Assembly: GCA_004212135.1 (NCBI GenBank)
Contig: RXIE01000046.1
Location: forward strand, 1-6,806
Source of the DNA: Candidatus Methanophagales archaeon ANME-1-THS
Lineage (GTDB): Archaea > Halobacteriota > Syntropharchaeia > Alkanophagales > Methanospirareceae
DNA: 6,806 bases
Direction: 5' to 3'
Position 1 is the stretch's first letter. Every line of letters begins with the position of its first letter. The notes below the pieces were generated by a model. It did no database searches and was not told the origin of the DNA. It was given only the letters and a program-made list of their open reading frames with translations. The position numbers were made by a program, and so were the translations under genes. Positions 4,895-6,806 of this stretch are shown here, one piece after another.

Positions 4895-5029
4895 TCACGC
4901 TTCTTCGATTCGTCTACTCGCCTCACCATAAAATCTGCTCATATCCCTTGCTGCCATTGAGGGGACCACTTCGCCTCGCTCGCTGACCGCGCGTATGTCA
5001 AGCTCCGAATTACCTGATACCCCGTCCAT
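4895..5029 (-). CDS. Possible small hypothetical protein (44 residues)
   Basis: This minus-strand ORF lies in the 360-base spacer between the winged-helix and histone genes. Its composition is protein-like: acidic and basic residues alternate, as in ELDIRAVSERGEVV and MSRFYGEASRRIEEA, and codons are GC-rich, unlike the AT-rich spacer around it. GTATTATAG (5061-5053, minus strand) could be a TATA box placing initiation near 5032, three bases before the ATG. Against it: no Shine-Dalgarno, no terminator, no family recognised, and short length. It may also be the remnant of a longer gene. Confidence 0.3.
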   Translation of the reverse strand: MDGVSGNSELDIRAVSERGEVVPSMAARDMSRFYGEASRRIEEA

Positions 5030-5063
5030 CGCGGTTTGTGGAATTTTTTTTCCTATAATACCT

Positions 5064-5083
5064 CAGCGTTTGAAGAAGCGCTG
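5064..5083. other. Hairpin: 8-base stem with 4-base loop
   Basis: CAGCGTTT pairs with AAGCGCTG (one G-U pair) around GAAG. It lies between the possible small minus-strand gene and the histone promoter. No T-run follows on either strand, so it is not an obvious terminator. Its role is unknown. Confidence 0.35.
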
Positions 5084-5133
5084 TACATAATCTCTCTATC
5101 ACGGTATTCTGCAATTATCAGAAGTCAGATGAC

Positions 5134-5150
5134 CGAAAAGCTTATATATA
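5134..5150 (+). promoter_or_regulatory. BRE/TATA promoter of the histone gene
   Basis: CGAAAAG (BRE-like) directly precedes CTTATATATA. Initiation is expected near 5172, leaving a leader of about 10 bases without a Shine-Dalgarno. This is a strong archaeal core promoter, as expected for an abundant chromatin protein. Confidence 0.75.
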
Positions 5151-5181
5151 CCCTCCTATTACCCTTTCATAGTGATAAAAA

Positions 5182-5382
5182 ATGGCTGAACTACCAATAG
5201 CACCTGTAACAAGGTTGATTAGAAACGCTGGAGCAGACAGAGTAAGCGAAGACGCCGGTGAGGCACTGGTGGAAGTGCTCGAGGCAGAAGGCATGAAGAT
5301 AGCGAAAAAGGCCGTCAGCCTCGCAAAGCACGCCGGACGGAAGACCGTGAAAGCAGAGGATATCAAGCAAGCGGTAGAATAA
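5182..5382 (+). CDS. Archaeal histone
   Basis: A 66-residue histone-fold protein of the HMfA/HMfB family. ELPIAPVTRLIRNAGADRVS at the N-terminus, a long central helix (EALVEVLEAEGMKIAKKAVS), and LAKHAGRKTVKAEDIKQAV at the C-terminus match the family along the whole length, including the RKT(V/I)KAEDI loop that contacts DNA. It forms dimers and larger assemblies that wrap DNA in the nucleoid. There is no tail extension, so this is a minimal fold of normal length. The gene is monocistronic between a clear promoter and a hairpin/T-run terminator. The start is ATG 5182, because upstream is the promoter and the family begins at this point. Confidence 0.97.
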   Translation: MAELPIAPVTRLIRNAGADRVSEDAGEALVEVLEAEGMKIAKKAVSLAKHAGRKTVKAEDIKQAVE

Positions 5383-5400
5383 ACTCAACCTAAAAGCGTA

Positions 5401-5443
5401 AAGGGGGATAAGGAGTTTTTACATCTTTCCCCTTCTATTTTTT
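5401..5443 (+). terminator. Histone gene terminator
   Basis: AAGGGG (5401-5406) pairs with CCCCTT (5429-5434), followed by a six-T run (5438-5443). The element starts 18 bases after the histone stop. It also lies between convergent genes and may act on both strands, though the minus-strand T-run is weak. Confidence 0.65.
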
Positions 5444-5521
5444 GATCAGAAGGAGCGCTATCCGCAGTCTTCTCACTTCGAACGTTCGCAATCCACCATT
5501 ATGAACAGTTCCGGCAGGAAT

Positions 5522-5722
5522 TCAGGGCGCTACATCTTTCAGCTTCTCGGATGCAGGCTCGCCGCCAATACCCCAGTGCGATTTCGGGATCTCATGCACG
5601 AGTACTTCGACCGCATGCAGTGGGACGCCCAGTCCCACAAAGACGGCGGTGATCTGCTGAATCACCACTTTAGCCTTCTCCGCGCCAAAACCCTGCCAGA
5701 CGTTTCCATGCACAACCGGCAT
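5522..5722 (-). CDS. 4-oxalocrotonate tautomerase-like protein lacking the usual arginines
   Basis: A 66-residue protein starting MPVVHGNVWQG and carrying VEVLVHEIPKSHWGIGGEPA, which is the 4-OT signature around the active-site aromatic (GHFGIGG in the type enzyme). Pro1, exposed after Met removal, is the catalytic base in this family. Aligned by eye to Pseudomonas 4-OT, Arg11 is replaced by Phe and Arg39 by Glu, so the classic substrate (2-hydroxymuconate) is unlikely and the activity is unknown. The ATG at 5722 is well placed: GAGGTGA lies 9 bases upstream. The start follows the arsC stop by 43 bases on the same strand, so the two are probably one operon. Small tautomerases assemble as hexamers (family knowledge). 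Confidence 0.8.
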   Translation of the reverse strand: MPVVHGNVWQGFGAEKAKVVIQQITAVFVGLGVPLHAVEVLVHEIPKSHWGIGGEPASEKLKDVAP

Positions 5723-5765
5723 TGCCGTCCCTCACCTCAACTATCAATAGACCTCAGACCTGATA

Positions 5766-6236
5766 TTATACCTGCTCCGGTTCTCTTCCAAACGTCTCCT
5801 CGAGCCAGGCTCTGATCTCATCTCGGATACGCCTGAAGCCCGCCAGCTTCTCTGCTTCCGTGCCGGTAAACCCGGAAGGGTCATCAAAACCTTTATGCAG
5901 GTACCGCTTCGCGCCCGGAAAGAACGGACAGGCCTCTGGCGCGCTATCACAGAGCGTGATCACATACTCAAAGCCCCGCCCGCGAAATTCATTCATATGC
6001 TTCGCACGATGCCGCGAGATATCCAGACCGAGCTCGGACATGACCGCAACTGCATAGGGGCTCACACCCGAGGGCTCAGTACCCGCGCTGTACGCTTCGT
6101 ACCGGTCACCATAAAGCGCATTCATCAGCCCTTCTGCCATCTGTGACCGCGCCGAGTTATGCGTGCAGATGAATAAAACCCGGTTCTTATCCTTCATCCC
6201 CATCATCTCCGCTTTCCTCGCCTCCGTGCTCGTCAT
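5766..6236 (-). CDS. arsC: Arsenate reductase ArsC, thioredoxin-dependent/LMW phosphatase type
   Basis: A protein of up to 156 residues in the low-molecular-weight protein tyrosine phosphatase fold. The P-loop is CTHNSAR (Cys24-x5-Arg30), followed by SQMAEG and YSAGTEP. The two resolving cysteines of the arsenate reductase branch are present with the correct 7-residue spacing (Cys96 and Cys103 in TLCDSAPEAC), then KGFDDPSG with the general-acid Asp. Together these separate it from true phosphatases. It reduces arsenate to arsenite in the cytoplasm using a thioredoxin-like donor. No arsenite pump or ArsR lies in this window. The start is uncertain: Met11, Met12 and Met14 are all possible, and GGAGGCGAGG before Met11 argues for a shorter protein. 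It is divergent from nre and followed by the tautomerase. Confidence 0.9.
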   Translation of the reverse strand: MTSTEARKAEMMGMKDKNRVLFICTHNSARSQMAEGLMNALYGDRYEAYSAGTEPSGVSPYAVAVMSELGLDISRHRAKHMNEFRGRGFEYVITLCDSAPEACPFFPGAKRYLHKGFDDPSGFTGTEAEKLAGFRRIRDEIRAWLEETFGREPEQV

Positions 6237-6329
6237 TCTTAATCATACCTGAGAACAGAACGTAGTACCGTGGCTCGTGTGTACAAATGGCACGCGGCAT
6301 AAAAAGACCCGAAGGGTGAACCATCACGA
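6237..6329. promoter_or_regulatory. Divergent promoter region between arsC and nre
   Basis: 93 bases separate the two divergent start codons. An AT-rich element, CATAAAAA (6298-6305), could serve as a TATA box for arsC on the minus strand, with initiation near 6275. AAGGGTGA (6312-6319) is a good Shine-Dalgarno sequence 10 bases before the nre ATG. A clear plus-strand TATA box at proper distance is not seen. Confidence 0.35.
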
Positions 6330-6806
6330 ATGTATCGAGTGTGCATTGTCTGCAAAGGCTCGCGATTATTATGTGGACGGAAGAACTGCCCGTTACTCAC
6401 TGCACTGAGCAAAAAGACGAGGTTCGCTGAACTCATCGATACCACGGACTATTTCGGACCGTCTACCTCGATCTTCGTTGGTCGGTTCGGCTATCCACGG
6501 GTACGCGTCGGTCCCATGGCGATATTAGAAGGCGCGGTATCTGAGCGTGACCATGGGAAATTTGAAGCGCCCGATCAATGGTTCGCAGAGGGGCTCAGCA
6601 TGGATGATATCATCGAGTTGCGAAGTGCAACCTTACGCTCGAAGAAAGGCGAGCATATCAAATCGCGCTCGAACTACGTCACCGATATGGTCGAACTCGC
6701 ACTGGCTCAGCAGCCGGTCGATGTTGAACTCAGGTTCAAAAGCAAACCTTCGTTCAACCTCTCATTCTCCGATGTCCTGCGACCGATCGGCGCAAGTGTC
6801 ACGATC
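6330..6806 (+). CDS. Nre-family DNA repair protein (partial, 5' end)
   Basis: The first 159 residues of an Nre protein, cut by the right edge. The N-terminus has a four-cysteine zinc-finger-like cluster (CIVCKG, then CGRKNC: Cys5, Cys8, Cys15, Cys20). FAELIDTTDYFGPSTSIFVG, GYPRVRVGPM and SKPSFNLSFSDVLRP match the conserved Nre_N domain. By family knowledge NreA/NreB proteins are archaeal repair factors that act with PCNA through a C-terminal PIP motif, which would lie outside this window. The ATG at 6330 is preceded by AAGGGTGA and by an in-frame TAA at 6300-6302, so the start is firm. Which of the two paralogues it is cannot be decided here. Confidence 0.88.
   Translation, partial: MYRVCIVCKGSRLLCGRKNCPLLTALSKKTRFAELIDTTDYFGPSTSIFVGRFGYPRVRVGPMAILEGAVSERDHGKFEAPDQWFAEGLSMDDIIELRSATLRSKKGEHIKSRSNYVTDMVELALAQQPVDVELRFKSKPSFNLSFSDVLRPIGASVTI

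Noticed and set aside
5501..5815. Plus-strand ORF of 104 codons
   Set aside because: Antisense shadow of the tautomerase and the arsC 3' end.

Overview
The window is archaeal and most likely euryarchaeal. It carries a canonical archaeal histone, the start of an Nre-family DNA repair gene, an ArnR1-like winged-helix protein, a radical SAM protein and several archaeal BRE/TATA promoters 25-35 bases before start codons. The style resembles uncultured methane- or alkane-oxidising groups such as ANME-1/Syntropharchaeia, but that placement is inference.

Left part (1-3640) is an accessory island of toxin-antitoxin-type genes. It opens with the 5' end of an MNT-type nucleotidyltransferase (minus strand, cut by the window edge). 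Next is a surviving C-terminal winged-helix piece of what looks like an AlbA_2/RecG-like regulator. An AbiE-like pair follows on the plus strand: an AbiEi-like protein with an extra PD-(D/E)XK nuclease-like domain at its N-terminus, and an AbiEii-like nucleotidyltransferase. A minus-strand AF2212-like antitoxin/PIN-toxin (VapBC-like) operon comes after that. Both genes of the latter are interrupted by an in-frame TAG inside conserved sequence, with no frameshift and with all PIN acidic residues kept.

The most striking structure is a repeat. The 5' coding segment of the radical SAM gene (3569-3640) recurs at 2472-2543 (69 of 72 bases identical) and, shorter, at 541-567 (26 of 27 identical to the second copy). 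The three copies share one orientation and bracket exactly the two toxin-antitoxin modules. This suggests repeated insertion at, or recombination through, the start of the radical SAM gene.

Right part (3568-6806) is more GC-rich and looks like ordinary chromosome. It holds the radical SAM gene, an AT-rich spacer with palindromes and competing hairpins ending in a T-run, a winged-helix regulator, a 360-base spacer with one possible small minus-strand ORF, the histone gene with clear promoter and terminator, a minus-strand arsC plus 4-oxalocrotonate-tautomerase-like operon, and the divergent nre gene running off the right edge. No tRNA, rRNA, CRISPR array or transposase gene was seen.
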